A stretch of DNA of 64,000 nucleotides from Phycomyces nitens. Lineage: Eukaryota > Mucoromycota > Mucoromycetes > Mucorales > Phycomycetaceae. Shown here piece after piece: positions 25,748 through 38,151 of this stretch. A model generated the notes under the pieces. That model did not search any database. It saw only the letters and a list, made by a program, of their open reading frames with translations, and was not told where the DNA came from. Made by a program: the position numbers and the translations under genes. How positions within the stretch are numbered: position 1 is the first letter of the stretch; each line of letters starts with the position of its first letter. The stretch is taken from positions 2,790,001 through 2,854,000 of the forward strand of contig JAHRBC010000002.1 in the NCBI GenBank assembly GCA_022702545.1, given 5' to 3'.

Positions 25748-28700
25748 CACAGGCATATATTACTAAATAATAATAATAATAATAATAATAATAATCATTA
25801 AGCATTAAGCATTGTAGAAACACAAAAAAAATGGTATCTTTCCAAATATTTGTGGACTTTCCATCTGTACAAGCGCCATCTCCGCCTTGGACATGGTTGG
25901 CTACATTGATATACAAAACTTGTTGAAATGCACAAAAAAATGGCCAGAATATAGGCCTCAATTGGATCTAATATTCATCACCATGAAACACAAATGACCG
26001 TAATACTTGGTTGTCTTTGACCAGGGTATAACAGTACAACATGCTTGCCCAGATGGGAAATTAATTATATAAACCACATTGGTTCAAACTTCTTTTTGAG
26101 ATAATGTTAAAAGAAGTATCAATTTCCTGAACAAGAACAGTACTACTTTGGCCTTAACAACCTCTTCTTTAATTGATTGAGGACCAGAAATATTATCATT
26201 CGACAAGTACAATATAAAAAGGCAAGAATGAACAAATCCATGAAAGTATCAATCGGAAGAACCAAGATATTTTATCCAGAATACCAACAATTGGATCCAA
26301 AATTAGATATATTCAACAAAAATAACCATCGTTAGAAATTGCAGTGAAACACAACATAAATACAGTCAAGTCAGTTCTTATCCCCCCAAACCCTTGATGG
26401 CACTATACAACTTTGCGGTATTTCAAGGCGGTATACTTTACCGTTTTTTTGAGTACAAATATAGATTAGTCATGTATTTTTGTACAGTGTATTTTTTTAG
26501 AGAGAATTATACTATATTTACTAGGTTTGCCCACGGCTTTCTCGGTATTCTTTTTGGATATGTATATATTTGTGAACATTAGATCTAATATCTGCAATAA
26601 TCAAAATCGAAATTGAGATCAAAAACCTTGTATATACCTTTATCGTACTACACATGGTTCGAGAGCAGAATAATGTCATTTATTTAATTTATTAAATTAA
26701 TCATAATAATAAAGACACTCGGTTTTCGAGAGAAATAACACCAGCCCTCTCATAATATCTAAGGCTCACAATCCAGATATAAAGTCAATAGAGTTCCAAA
26801 GATGCTTGCAGACCAAGCTGCTCATAGTGAATAAATCGCATGTCAAATATGTATCCATCTTAAAACCAATCTTGTATAGATAGTGAAATATAAAATAATA
26901 AAACAGTAATAACTGACCAATCCTCATGTCTTTTTCATTTGACCCAGTACAGAATCAATAACATATTCCAAAATACTTTTTTATTAATGTGCTCAGAGTT
27001 ACCATTAAACCACCTTTAAATTCTAATACAGCTTATCTTTCAGGCATATTCTCATGCTGATTTGTATTTTATTATTTGTAATAGATCCACAAGTTTATCC
27101 ATTTAGCAAACTATATTACCCACAACAAAATTCCATGGTAAAATTGATTTATTTTACAATTATTTATATCAAAAAACATACATGTCAATAATATCAAGTG
27201 TATTCTAGGCTACTAGTTTTCAAGTGCAGTCTTTCTGGAAAGTAGCACCAGATGGTAATTGATGTTGTACACACAAAGATGTCTTTCTGGGATATATAAA
27301 GCATGCCAGGGTAAATCTCCCCATGTTTTCTTCCTCTGTCACCATTACATGGATTCCTTTGTCTTGTAGCATCCAGATTTTGGATAAATATGGAAGCCAT
27401 TCTGTTTAAAAGGGTGAATTAGCCGTTGATTCCTAATGATATCTTTGAAGAGCAATTTAATAATATACACAAAGCAATAAGTTTTGGGGCAGATTATTTA
27501 AAGACCAAAACAGTAATAAAAACCTACTTGGAAAGCTTTGATTTATCAATCTAGGTGAAATAATATATAGTTGGAATTCACCATTCAGAAAGTTATACAA
27601 TCTTTATCCACCCATCGCCAGCATACTCTGAACAAATCTGTACATGCCACACAAAACCTTATAATTGTCCCAAGAAAAAAAATAGTTTGAGTAGCGTTGC
27701 AGCAGTGTTCCCTTTAAACTTATCCAACTTTTCCAACAAGAAAAAAGGGCAATATATCTATTAATTTTGCAATTCCATTGATATTACCATGGTGGTTTCA
27801 AGATTAGATACTATTTTCAAATCAAGACCTCAAAGAGACCTGGGTCTTTATACCAAGAATGGGTTCTGTGGACCCAAATGTTATATATAAAAAGAAGTAT
27901 AATTTCCCAATACAGCTGCTAAAGTATGCGGTTGCACTATTGACTCTTGCAGTTTTTTAATCACTTTTATTTGCTACTTTTTTATTCTCTGTCCAACAAT
28001 TCAGTGCTGGTAAAATAGACATTTTAGTAACACTAGATTTTTATTTATTTTTTATTTTATTTTGGATATTTCTTCATTCTGTAGTTTTACCAGTACTTGT
28101 CATAATGAATACCTTTCCTTGTTTGTTTTTATTATTTTCCTAGAAGAATAACACGAAAACTATAGGCAATGAGTAACATTACTTTGGCGAATGTATTGAT
28201 GTCATTGTTTTTATATAACCTTTGGGTCAACAACAACCTCCTTTCTTGGTATAAAGGCCCAGGTACGTTGCTCACGGTACCAACTGACGTTTCTTATACT
28301 AAAAGTATACACAAAAACCGTCATTTGGTATCGTGAGTACTGCATCTTTGAGCTCTTATTTTAGAAATAATGATAATAATAATATTGATATCTAGTCTCG
28401 ATATTGCCATGGTAATTAATGGAATTACAAGATTGATAGATGTATTGCCTTCTTATTTTGTTGGCTTTGCTGGAATGATCCAACTATGGTAAATTATTAG
28501 AAGAAGAAAGCCTTTTAATGACTATAGAGCATTATTTATATATATATATATACGACTCTTCTTGGCTAAAAAAAAAGACATTTACAATGTATAGTTATGG
28601 AAATTAAATGCCTTTTTAACAGCATAATTTTACACATGTTAGAATATGCAATAAAGCCAAGTCCTTGTATTCATAACAAACAAGTCTTGTGAAAACAAGG

Positions 28701-28882
28701 ATCCAAGGCTATGGGCATGTTTGGGCAGTTTTGAGGATAAACCCACCTGCAACCTTGTTTGAGGAGCACCTGGGGGGTTTTTTTTATATCACTTTATTTG
28801 CAGATATCATGGTATCATCATGTCCAATCAGAAATACAGTATGCGAATATGCAACGGTCACGTGAATTAGCCGTGAGCGTTC
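25748..28882. other. Long AT-rich intergenic region
   Basis: This is about 3.1 kb without a convincing gene. An (AAT)n tract lies at about 25765-25795. On the minus strand, 27220-27400 encodes a coding-looking 60-residue fragment (for example IHVMVTEEENMGRFTLACF) behind a possible AG acceptor. It has no neighbouring exons and is probably a relic. The last 600 bp before 28883 include A/T runs and presumably the promoter of the Dsc2-like gene. Confidence 0.5.
25765..25795. repeat. (AAT)n microsatellite
   Basis: About ten AAT units just after the stop codon of the unrecognised 510-aa gene, probably in its 3'-UTR. Confidence 0.9.
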
Positions 28883-30346
28883 ATGGAGAGAAGAAGCCGA
28901 GAATGGCAGAGTAGATTTCTGCCAATGCAAGCTGCTGGGGCGACGGGTAAAGCGAAAGAGCCAAGAGCGATTAGCAGCAGGAGACTAAAAGAACAAACAA
29001 CTGATTGAACAGGACTATATAATGTGCTTGTTACCAAGGCACTCATCCTGTGGATAGGTGGCTGCTCAGTGATAGTTGCACTCTTTCAACAAAAGATGTT
29101 TTTACATCTCCAACTTCGTCCCCATCTAACCGTTCATCATCAAGTAAGCAAGCAATCTGGACTGTATCCAATTCAACTGCATGTGTCTTGATCTTTATTT
29201 TACATCAATTACTAGTTTTGGCGATTATTGACATCTCACTGTGCATTTACCAATTCCGGAGACTTGTTCTATGGAATGTTGATCCTATATGCAATGCAAG
29301 TGGTCGAGCGACACTTTGGCTCTGCAAAATATGTGGTATATTTAATAGAGATTGTGCCGACCTATTTACTTTAGCTGACAGCACTCTTTTGAAACGTGCT
29401 CATCCAGGCATTTGTGTTTGTAGCTCTAGTCCTGAGCAGTCTGTTAGAGATAGGGGCCTTGGTACTAGGGGGATCCTTGGGACTAAAGCGGATTCCTGGA
29501 GGACCGTAAGTTGTTGGCTACAAAAGCAATGATGGGGGGTAAGCTTTGTACTGATTGACCACCTCAATTGGTGATAGATATGCATTGTTGTTTGCAATGT
29601 TATACCAATATCATCGCATTGTGCCAGTTGTCTACCGCGTGCGTGTTTTTGGTTTAAGCCTGAACGATAAGATGGCCATATACCTCCTGGCCATAGAGGT
29701 AAATAATAACAAACTATTATGTTTCATGTAAGATTGGGTTTGTGTACCAAAGTGTGTTGATCATATTTCAAAACAACAGATGGCTTTCTCACAAGGCATC
29801 GACACCCTGGCACCCGCAATATGTGGATTGCTGGTAGGGATGCTTTATCGATCTGATGTTGGGCACATAAAGCAATGGCGATTCCACCGATCCTTTAGCT
29901 CATTTGGGGTCCAGTGGTTGCGCCCTTGGTTAGCCTCTGCACCTATAGCACGATCAACGATGACCATCCCAGTACAGCAACCTCTGGCTGGATTTGCTGT
30001 CGATCGTCTTGTTTCAGCAGCTGGGCTGCGGAATCGGCAGCCCCAAGGTGCAGCCGCTACCGAAACAAACCAAATGCGGGTAAATGACTTTAGATGCTTC
30101 ATTAAGAACCATATTCTAATATACAGATATCAACAGGCTTATCTGGATACACTGACAGGAAGTGCAGCAGTCGAAAGTAATCTGGCCCCGCTTTCGGAAG
30201 AGCATATTGCACTGCTGTCCAACATGTTTCCTGAACATCCCCCAGAGACCGTAGAGAGGGCTCTGGCGGCTGCTAATAACGATGTCAATAGAGCTGTAGA
30301 AATCATGCTGAGCACACCTTCTCCTGAAGGAAGTAATCCTCATTAA
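28883..30346 (+). CDS. Dsc2/UBAC2-like rhomboid pseudoprotease with C-terminal CUE/UBA domain
   Basis: This is a polytopic ER/Golgi membrane protein of the UBAC2/Dsc2 group: rhomboid-like, without a protease dyad, joined to a ubiquitin-binding domain. In fission yeast Dsc2 belongs to the Dsc E3 ligase that cleaves SREBP. Seven exons (28883-28946, 29013-29143, 29216-29335, 29408-29505, 29578-29698, 29780-30079, 30137-30346) give 347 residues. The N-terminal GLYNVLVTKALILW, the FWRLL entry to the second segment and LILYAMQVVERHFGSAKY follow the family pattern. Residues about 299-338 form the CUE/UBA helix bundle (LSEEHIALLSNMFPEHPP..). A second in-frame ATG at 28925 could be the real start. The last intron (30080-30136) is 57 nt, in frame and without stops, so its retention would add 19 residues. 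Whether this is Dsc2 proper or the UBAC2 type is open. Confidence 0.82.
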
Positions 30347-30453
30347 GTCATAACTAAATATCCGTCTAATGTACAAAAATAACAGCATCGCCTGTATCTT
30401 GATTATATAATTATTATTAAGGATCCAATAAAAGATTGCTCATTTATTAAGGC

Positions 30454-31661
30454 TTAGAGTTTGGTTTGGGGAATATTTTTGTGAAGGGTAGCATAGCCAT
30501 TATTAATGACCACAACATCTCTCTCCTTAACCTTGGCAGCGAATATCACAGCGTCAGTCTTGGAATCAGGGCCATCTACCTTCCACATGTAGATTTCGAC
30601 TGTCTCGCCGGGGAAGACGGGAGAAGCAAAACGGGCCTCAATTGATTTGAACAGCTTTCTGTCATTCTTGGCAAAATGCTTGACAATAGCATGTCCACAG
30701 GCACCATAGGAGCAAAGTCCGTGAAGAATTGGCTTGGGGAAGCCAACCTTGGGAGCCAATTCAAGATCAATATGAAGAGGGTTATAGTCACTGCGAGATT
30801 TAAAGATTAGTGGCATATCCAAGGAAACAAGTGTGTTTTCTTACCCTGAGAGACGGTACAATTGAGCCTGGTTTACAGAAGTAGAAAACACTTCAATAGC
30901 ATCAGGGTTGCGCTTTGGGGGGTTGTAAGAGACAGCCTTGGGTCCTTTGGGTCCCTGAATTTTTCCAAAATTTACCCCACACACATTAGGACATTTGTAA
31001 AGAAGTGAGACGAATAGGGTTTGTCTAATAAAAGAACAACAGCAACAACTTACATCCCAACCACCATAGCCGCGTACAAAGGACTTGCTCACCATGCGGG
31101 CATAGTGCACATTGTCCTTTTCTCCATAAATGTCCATTGTGGTCTCTATAATCATGCCAGAGCCTAATTGACAATTGCATAAGTTGTCATTCGTTCATTC
31201 AATCATTGAACTGTATAAAAGACCTGCCTTTGTCATAGACACCTGAGCATGTCTTTTTGAGAATGAATTCACCACCATTGACAGGCCAGGGGTTGATAGA
31301 CTCAAGAGATTGCTCTCCATGAACAATCTTGTTTGGATCATAGGGTGGCATGCCGGGCAAGGAACCTCCGGAATGCATGCGTTCAGCAAATACATTAACA
31401 TCACTAGAGTCACCCTTGAGTGATAGTACGAGAGGATATGTAGCAAGAGGCCCAAAGTTCTTGTCTAGGCTGGGAATAAGCAAAACTTCAATTGAATATT
31501 GTGCTCATACCGTTCTCGTAAAGATATCTCATCTCATCTTCCTTGACACCGACTGCCAAGGCATAGAGCAGAAAGTCACGGCGATTGCAGTTGATTTTTT
31601 CGAGAGCAAATACATGGCCAACTGCCTTGGAGGTGTCTACTTTGAATCCTTCGACAGGCAT
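30454..31661 (-). CDS. Peroxisomal (R)-specific enoyl-CoA hydratase 2 (MaoC-like)
   Basis: This enzyme hydrates trans-2-enoyl-CoA to (R)-3-hydroxyacyl-CoA in peroxisomal beta-oxidation. Five exons (31511-31661, 31228-31464, 31054-31163, 30845-30954, 30454-30790) give 314 residues, arranged as a double hot-dog like stand-alone plant and animal hydratase 2. The first half has FLLYALAVGVKEDEM and VHGEQSLE. The second carries the hydratase-2 motif YRLSGDYNPLHID and HGLCSYGACGHAIV. The last three residues, TKL, resemble a PTS1 peroxisomal targeting signal (a variant of SKL). Intron 2 (31164-31227) is GC-AG (AAAG|GCAGGT), needed to join YDK-GSGM in frame. Intron 1 is only 46 bp. In Dikarya this activity is usually fused in Fox2/MFE-2, so a free-standing form is notable. 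It is convergent with the Dsc2-like gene (107 bp between stops). Confidence 0.9.
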
Positions 31662-31923
31662 TATTTATCTGTGGGCGTGGGCGTGGGAGTGGGAAACAGA
31701 AAGATGGAGAGAAACCCAGTTTATTCAAAAAGTCCAGTTGCTCTCCGCCAGAATTAGATATCTGCTTACCAAACCACCTTTCACACCCACATTTCAACTT
31801 TAAATATTGTTTATGCCAAAGTACACACTTCTGTCTGTACCTCTACATTCATGTCATTTGTAATTTAGCAAACAAACGGGTACCAGCCCCACAGTCTATA
31901 AAGATAGGATTATAATTAACAAA

Positions 31924-34080
31924 TTAAAAGGTCACCAAATGTGCCATTGATTGATCTTTGGTCCAGCTATGTGAGTCTCTAGATGGGTCTAGGGAACCAT
32001 GTTTGTCATTCATCAATAGCGCATTGGAGATTCGAAGGGCCTCAAGGGTGGTATCAGATGTAGCTGCTCCATAATAAATGGTTGGCGTATCAAGAAGCTT
32101 CTGGTGCTTGTCCACTGGGGTGGTCTTTACGGGTATCAAATGTTGAACCTGGCGTGCCTTTTCTTCAATCTTTTCGTAGAGTAACATGTAGGGATTGGCC
32201 TGAAGAACTGTATCAATCGAACAGACGTCTACCTTTGTGTCCGACACTCGGTACCATTGGTTCTTCCCATCCCATTTCTCTTCCTCGGCTCCACACTCAT
32301 TACATCTACAAATATTGGCGACCAATCGACGCTTGTATGTCACAAAATGGCCATAGCTGTGGTTTCCATAGTGAACAATCACACTCATCAGCCTATACTT
32401 GCACGTATCGTTTTCAGGAGAAAATGTGGAGATGGGTACATTTGGAGTTGTGTGCAAGGTACCGTTGGTGCAGTATAGGGCCATATTCAGGTACTCTGGA
32501 AAACTCAATTGGCAGAGGTTTTTGTACAGTGCTCCAGATTCATGAAATGCAGATCTAGAGACATGAAGACAGAGGATCTTTGGTGGTTTTGCTATCATTG
32601 CTTGTTTGCTTGACAAACGATGAGTTGCTCGGAGGATGGGAGTCTTGTCACTGCTCTTGCCCCATAATTCAACATCGTCAGTCTCTTCCTCGATTCGACT
32701 CTGGTTTAATCTTGTCTTGATCTCTTCCCTAATTTTTTCGAGTTTGGCGATACGCTTGATAGTCTTTCGGGTGCTTTTGGGTTTTTCGTTGAGAGCTGCT
32801 TTTTCCGAGAGTTTTTTGATGTCTAGTGATATGGCCTGGACAGTAGATACAAGGGTGCATTTGCGACAGGTAACATCCTTGAGGAATTCCATGGACGTAA
32901 ATTGCTGGAGACATTCGTACAGAGTGGTTGTGTACTGGCCAAGGGTGAATATCTTGGCAATTGTTTATTAGTGGGATGGTTTACTTACAGTGTTTGGTAA
33001 GTTTAGCTGAATATTGTTGAATGGAAAGTGGCGAATGGCTTCCTGTGAATAGCATGAGATTAAAACGATGTGCGTGACTTTTATGTTTCATTGGAGTAAA
33101 GGATTAATTACCGTATAGCCACAATGCATACATGACAACCGATTGGCCAATAGTCCAGACAAAGGGTTCTCTGAATGACCAATTTCCTTCACAACCGGAG
33201 GACACTTTGGAGGCTTGGGCGCCATGGGGAATAGCTTGGCATTGACGATATTTGGGTAGATGGTTTCCGCAAGCACATGCTGCAAACCACCCAACTCACA
33301 CTGTTCCATCCTTTGTGTTTCGGCTTCAATTGCACTAGAGAGCAGTTGAAAGACCTCATGAGCATCTTGCTGTTCTCGGTTAATCACCCGACGGTTTGAA
33401 GGCATTGTAGCCACAATTTCAGTTGGCCTAAATGAGGAGCGCCAGTACAGCGGTTTAGATAGCTGTCGCATGGTTTTCAAGAGCGATCGAGTAACAGGCA
33501 GGGGAATGCAAGCAACAGCAGTTTGGCTGCGTTGGGTCAAATAAACATGCAGTGTCGGAAGCGAGGAAAGGGCCTGTGTACAGTTTTAGCGAGATGAAAC
33601 TTGTATATCAACACAATGGTTTTACTTTACTTGGAGAACAGAATTAAGGAAACACGAGTTGCCCGTATTAACGAGGCCCGAGACTACGGCCGATGTGTCT
33701 TCTGCTCCGTTGGCTGGTTTCACACACACAAGAGCATCCTGCTTATCGACTATAGAAGCGATTAAGCACAATAGATGAAAACATTTGTACTAACATTCCA
33801 TAGCTTGCCAGGTGTAGTCAATGTCCAATCGAGTAAGGTCATTGTAATATTCATACGGCCGGGTCATTGCTATAAGCTTCTGGATGCCAAGTACTTTAAA
33901 GCATCCTTGTAGGGCTGCTTGGAAACTTCCATAGATGGTATAGACAATGTCGTTGTAGAGTGGACTAGTCTGGATTACCGGCTTGATGATGGCCAGCAAA
34001 CCGATAATAGCGAACACGAGCTGTACAAAAAAGGTCACGTCGTTAAGTAAAGGTTGGAGCCACCCTAGAGTCGGTTCCAT
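31924..34080 (-). CDS. Membrane-anchored ubiquitin-specific protease (Ubp1/USP30-like)
   Basis: This is a cysteine protease that removes ubiquitin from proteins. Five exons (33795-34080, 33631-33749, 33112-33573, 32989-33042, 31924-32934) give 643 residues. An N-terminal hydrophobic segment (VTFFVQLVFAIIGLLAII, residues 15-32) suggests a membrane anchor, as in yeast Ubp1 and mitochondrial USP30. The Cys box VNTGNSCFLNSVLQ places the catalytic cysteine at about residue 128. EQQDAHEVFQLLSS and two CxxC pairs (CMHC and CRKC) of the zinc ribbon follow. The His box YGNHSYGHFVTYKR is near residue 503, with WYRVSDTKV after it. A coiled-coil-like insert (about 340-400) separates the two catalytic boxes. 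The organelle (ER or mitochondrial outer membrane) cannot be told from sequence alone. The stop lies 262 bp from the start of the hydratase gene. Confidence 0.9.
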
Positions 34081-34552
34081 GGTCTATATGAGCTGTCAAT
34101 CTATAAAAATAGTACACATGTATAGGGTTTACAAGTAAAGTGCTTTTTGTTCCCTAGTAACTAATTGCAGCCATTTTTTTTACAAAAAAAAAATCACAAT
34201 AGCTAGCGCTTTTTCAAATATATTGTGAATAAATTGAAATATTATAGTTTTCTGGTCCAATTGAAGTGGTTGGAATTGGATTATTATGATTCTATTGGAT
34301 ATCTTGTATGTATTTATATATTTATTGACAACTTCTTTCAGCTGTGGTTTGGACATCAATATAACTAACCTTGAAATCCCTCCTTATTTCTCATGTGAAT
34401 CGACAGTCACCAACATGTCACACAGGTGGTGATGGGATCTTGCTCCAAAGGTGAAAAATCTCCATTGTAAACACTAGCCAATCAGTAAATAGAATTGCAA
34501 ATTATCGGGTAATGTACTTTTGGCCAATAAAATATGATGTGGTTTATTAAAC

Positions 34553-34553
<1 letters not shown>

Positions 34554-34587
<34 letters not shown>
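34554..34587 (+). repeat. Poly(T) run, 34 nt
   Basis: An uninterrupted run of 34 T residues. Such a run is prone to length error in sequencing and assembly. It could also be the poly(A) tail of a retroposed sequence inserted on the minus strand, but no recognisable element body was seen beside it. Confidence 0.95.
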
Positions 34588-34590
<3 letters not shown>

Positions 34591-35056
34591 TTTACAGAAT
34601 CCAGCATGGAAATCTCTCAATTATTACTTAATTTTTGGTGTAATTATAGCCCTTTGTACAATAAATTTTATAATGTTCTTTTTTGAGAAAATATAGCTGC
34701 TATAAAGAAGCTTCTTGGATACTAATTTGTATTCTGGGTTCCGTGAACCCTGATTGAGGGAAATACAGATCGCTTCTCTCGGAGAGAAAAACGGACGGGT
34801 GTCGTTTTGGTGTGGCGCTTGTGTTGTCATTCAACTGGTTCAGATCAATCAAAAGGCAAGTTTTGGCATTTTGGTCCTTTAGGTCTAATAATGCGTACCT
34901 GGTTTTCATGGTGATTTATTATAATTACTATTTCTTGGTCAATTTAAAGTTTGAAAATTGTTTCCATGGAGACAGATGGCTCAATATCAAATAGGGAGGA
35001 AAAATAACGCCACCCACTTTATTTATATAAAAAGTAGTGTGTCTCTGTACACACCC

Positions 35057-35078
35057 ACGCGTGCGCGCGTGCGCGCGT
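35057..35078. repeat. Alternating purine-pyrimidine GC tract (Z-DNA-prone)
   Basis: Twenty-two bases of alternating purine-pyrimidine, mostly CG steps (sequence of the type CGCGTGCGCG), lie in otherwise AT-rich DNA. Z-DNA potential follows from known sequence rules; no function is implied. Confidence 0.85.
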
Positions 35079-38000
35079 TGATTGCCCATTATTATTTTTA
35101 TCTGTATTTGATTATGTCGAACAATCTTTAAAGATGTATCCTACAAAGGAATTCTTTGACAAACTTTAAGGTGCGTCGTTTCTAAGGGTGCACGACCATA
35201 TTGAGCACTTTTTCTTGAAACATAAACACAAATTGTACTGGAATTGAAACGAGTACTCTGCAACACAAGATTCCATGGCGTAATAAGCGTCCTTGTCACC
35301 AAGGGAAATGCCGATTCTCTTACACATCAATAGGGTTTAGATGAAAACTGAAGATATATATATATTTATATATATAATTACAGAGTAGGTTGAGTGACAG
35401 GGCTGACAAGGAATTGTGAGACGTCTGGTTACGTAAAAGCTTAATTATACATGCTATTTTGAAACCTTGGGTCTGACTGGTGATTAAAGAAGCAGACATA
35501 TACGCCACGATTGAGATCCTACTCGGATAATTTTCTTGGCATCACCAGAAGATCTTTTTTAACCTTTTTCGCTTGTCTTTGAGCAGCCGATGGTGGTTGC
35601 GCGGAGCGGAAGGGTCTTATCGATGCGTTCATTACACATTGAGTTTATGGGTAGAGGTAGCATCAATGCTGTCTGCAAATGGCACTTGTGATACAAAACC
35701 CTAGCTGTCAGTACACAATCTGAGTTGGTGTTTTTTTGACCATCAAGAAACTTGTCTTGTTAATTCAGGGGCTTTATGGCGAGGCAAATCTACGAGAACA
35801 AAGAGGCAGAGATAGAGATAGAGAGAGAGAGAATCGTGCACGCTATACCAATGGGTGTTTATGGGAGATTTGGGGTGCTGCTCAAGGGATTGTGGAACGA
35901 AAAGTGGATCGTTGTGGGGTGGATATCATCATCATCAAATGTGTCACCTTATTGAATGAGAATTTAATGAGATTTAGATGAATTTATTTTATGATTGTTG
36001 GCTCCAAATTGATTGGTTGTATTGTATATTGGCTGTATTGATTGTATTGGTTTAGCTAATCAATAACAACAACAGACAATGATTGTTGTGGCTATGGTAT
36101 TCTTGACTCGACTGAATCAAAGGAGAATCCTGGACCCTTATTTGGGTCAAATCAAAGTATTTGCCATACAGGGTCAAGTGATAATTGGTTTGGATTACTT
36201 GCCATGCTTTTTGAGATATTGTCGCGCGCACCTAGGTACAGTTTCACATGCGTTGATTAGAGCGCACAATAAATCCTAGCATGGCTTGTTCCTTGATTCC
36301 AGCCAGCTTTGGAGGCAGTCCAAAGAGCACACCACACACCCAGGGTGCTCAGAATACTAGCAAAATAAGTGCTCGCAATTGGAATAAAGAAAATCTGGAA
36401 ACGTATGTTTACAAGTTTTGAGGGAATAATGATGCCGTTTTGGCTATAATGTCTGACTGTGGTTACCCATTTTGTTGTCTGCCGAGTCATCCAAGGTCCT
36501 CCTATCGCCCTTGATCTTGACGTAACGTACCTGCTGTTGCAGGTTGTGTGGCCCATCCTTTTTTTTTTTACTTGTGACTTGCAAGCTTGAGTAACTGCGC
36601 TCTTTCTTTTGTGTGCTTTTTGCCCTTGAGGCAGTCAGCGATTTAACTCTAGCCAGAATAACGACACAGGTGTATGTATATAGATATAAATATCATGTTT
36701 TTTCTGGCCAATAGAAGGTTCATTTGAAAGAGAAACAGGATCTTGGTGCTCCCTCACCTTCCCAAACCCCACCCCTGTAGAACCCTTTTCAGAACTGCTG
36801 CAAAAGAAAATAATCATAATCATAATAATAATCATAATATTGAGAGGTTTCGCAAACGATACAGGCGTTGGGTAAAGTGCAAGTGGACCCCACAAAATAA
36901 CACCATTAAAGACCCTAAGGATATTTTGATTAAGGCATGTACAATAAACCATTTAGTATTAATATGAATGGAACAAGGCAGGGGCTGTATGTGATCTATT
37001 GATAATTCTAATAAAAAAAACAAAGGGAAAAAAAAAGTCGATTTTGCTAGTTTTCAAAATAAATGAAAAAGTTTGCAAGTTACAACAAAAAAGCTATTCT
37101 TGCCATTCAAAGCCTGGCTATTAATACTAAATCCCTACCGCCTACAACCAAGGCTTGCGCTTCTGTATAATACTCTTATACAGGTTTGCAGTCATTTGTT
37201 GTTCTTAAAAATAAAGATGGCTCTTTGAGTGCAGAAAGGAGAGGGGACAGCTTGCACGATATACCAAGTCAGCTGATGCGTTCAAATCGCTATTGAACAG
37301 TCCACAGGTCGAGGGCGAACACCCAGGCACAAAGGGGAGAAATAAGGCGTTCTCAGACCAACGCAATAAGATATGCGTTATTTTGGCTAATGGTTAAATT
37401 TAACGTGCCTCTTGTCGGTTTGCAGATGAGGGTGGTTTATTCGCTTTTCCTTAAGATTGCCGAACTTGCTTTGTGAGATCTAGAATAGCTAAGGTTTTAT
37501 TCAATCTTCTGCCTTTAGAACCTTGGTTTTCTTGCTTTGAATTCCTTTACTTTCCAGCAGAGAAAACAAGGGAGGATCTAGCCGGCCACCCACAAAATTG
37601 ACCCACTCATCCAAACTCACCGAAACTCTCACAAAAAATGGCTCTAAATAAGACTTTTTTTGACTCCCTCTTTCCTTCTCTTTCTTTTATTGAATACAAG
37701 TCAGAAAAAAAATTATAATTACTGTTCTTTATTAATATTTTGGATTTATATATTGCACACAAATATATATATTTATATATATTATATATTATATTATTTT
37801 TTATTTCAATTTTTTCCTAATCTTATTAGGTAATTAATCATTGCCTTTTTATTTTATATTTTATTATATTTATATTTTATATATATATAAAGTATATATA
37901 TACAATTATATTTTGGATTTTCACTATTTAATACCTTTATTTCTCTTTCAATTGGGTATGCATTATATCTCTACAAACACTCTGGATTATAGTAGTAACA

Positions 38001-38151
38001 AAAGTTCTTCTATCCGCATCAAGTACTTTCTTGAAAGCCTTGTTTGAACGGTCTAGGGTTGATCTCAGCAACAGTGCTGTATCGGCTTTTTGCCCACCTC
38101 TCCATCTTTTTCTATAATCTTGTCTTACGCTCTACACCTTTCTATTAAACC

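Larger units (their letters stand above)
34081..38151. other. Long intergenic region with several simple-sequence tracts
   Basis: This is 4.1 kb between the divergent starts of the USP (left, -) and the copper-fist gene (right, +). It holds a 34-nt T run (34554-34587), a 22-nt alternating purine-pyrimidine GC tract (35057-35078) and a strongly AT-rich, partly palindromic stretch (37700-37920). On the minus strand 36257-36556 there is a 99-codon frame with one hydrophobic segment (FFIPIASTYFASILSTLG) that might be an exon of a small membrane protein, but I could not build a gene around it. Confidence 0.5.

Noticed and set aside
31465..31510. Nearer acceptor (TTCCCAG) for hydratase-2 intron 1
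   Set aside because: It gives a stop in frame; the acceptor five bases on (CCTAG) restores YEN-DKNFGP.
36257..36556. 99-codon minus-strand frame with a hydrophobic segment
   Set aside because: I tried several ATG and splice choices and none gave a complete protein; recorded only in the intergenic entry.
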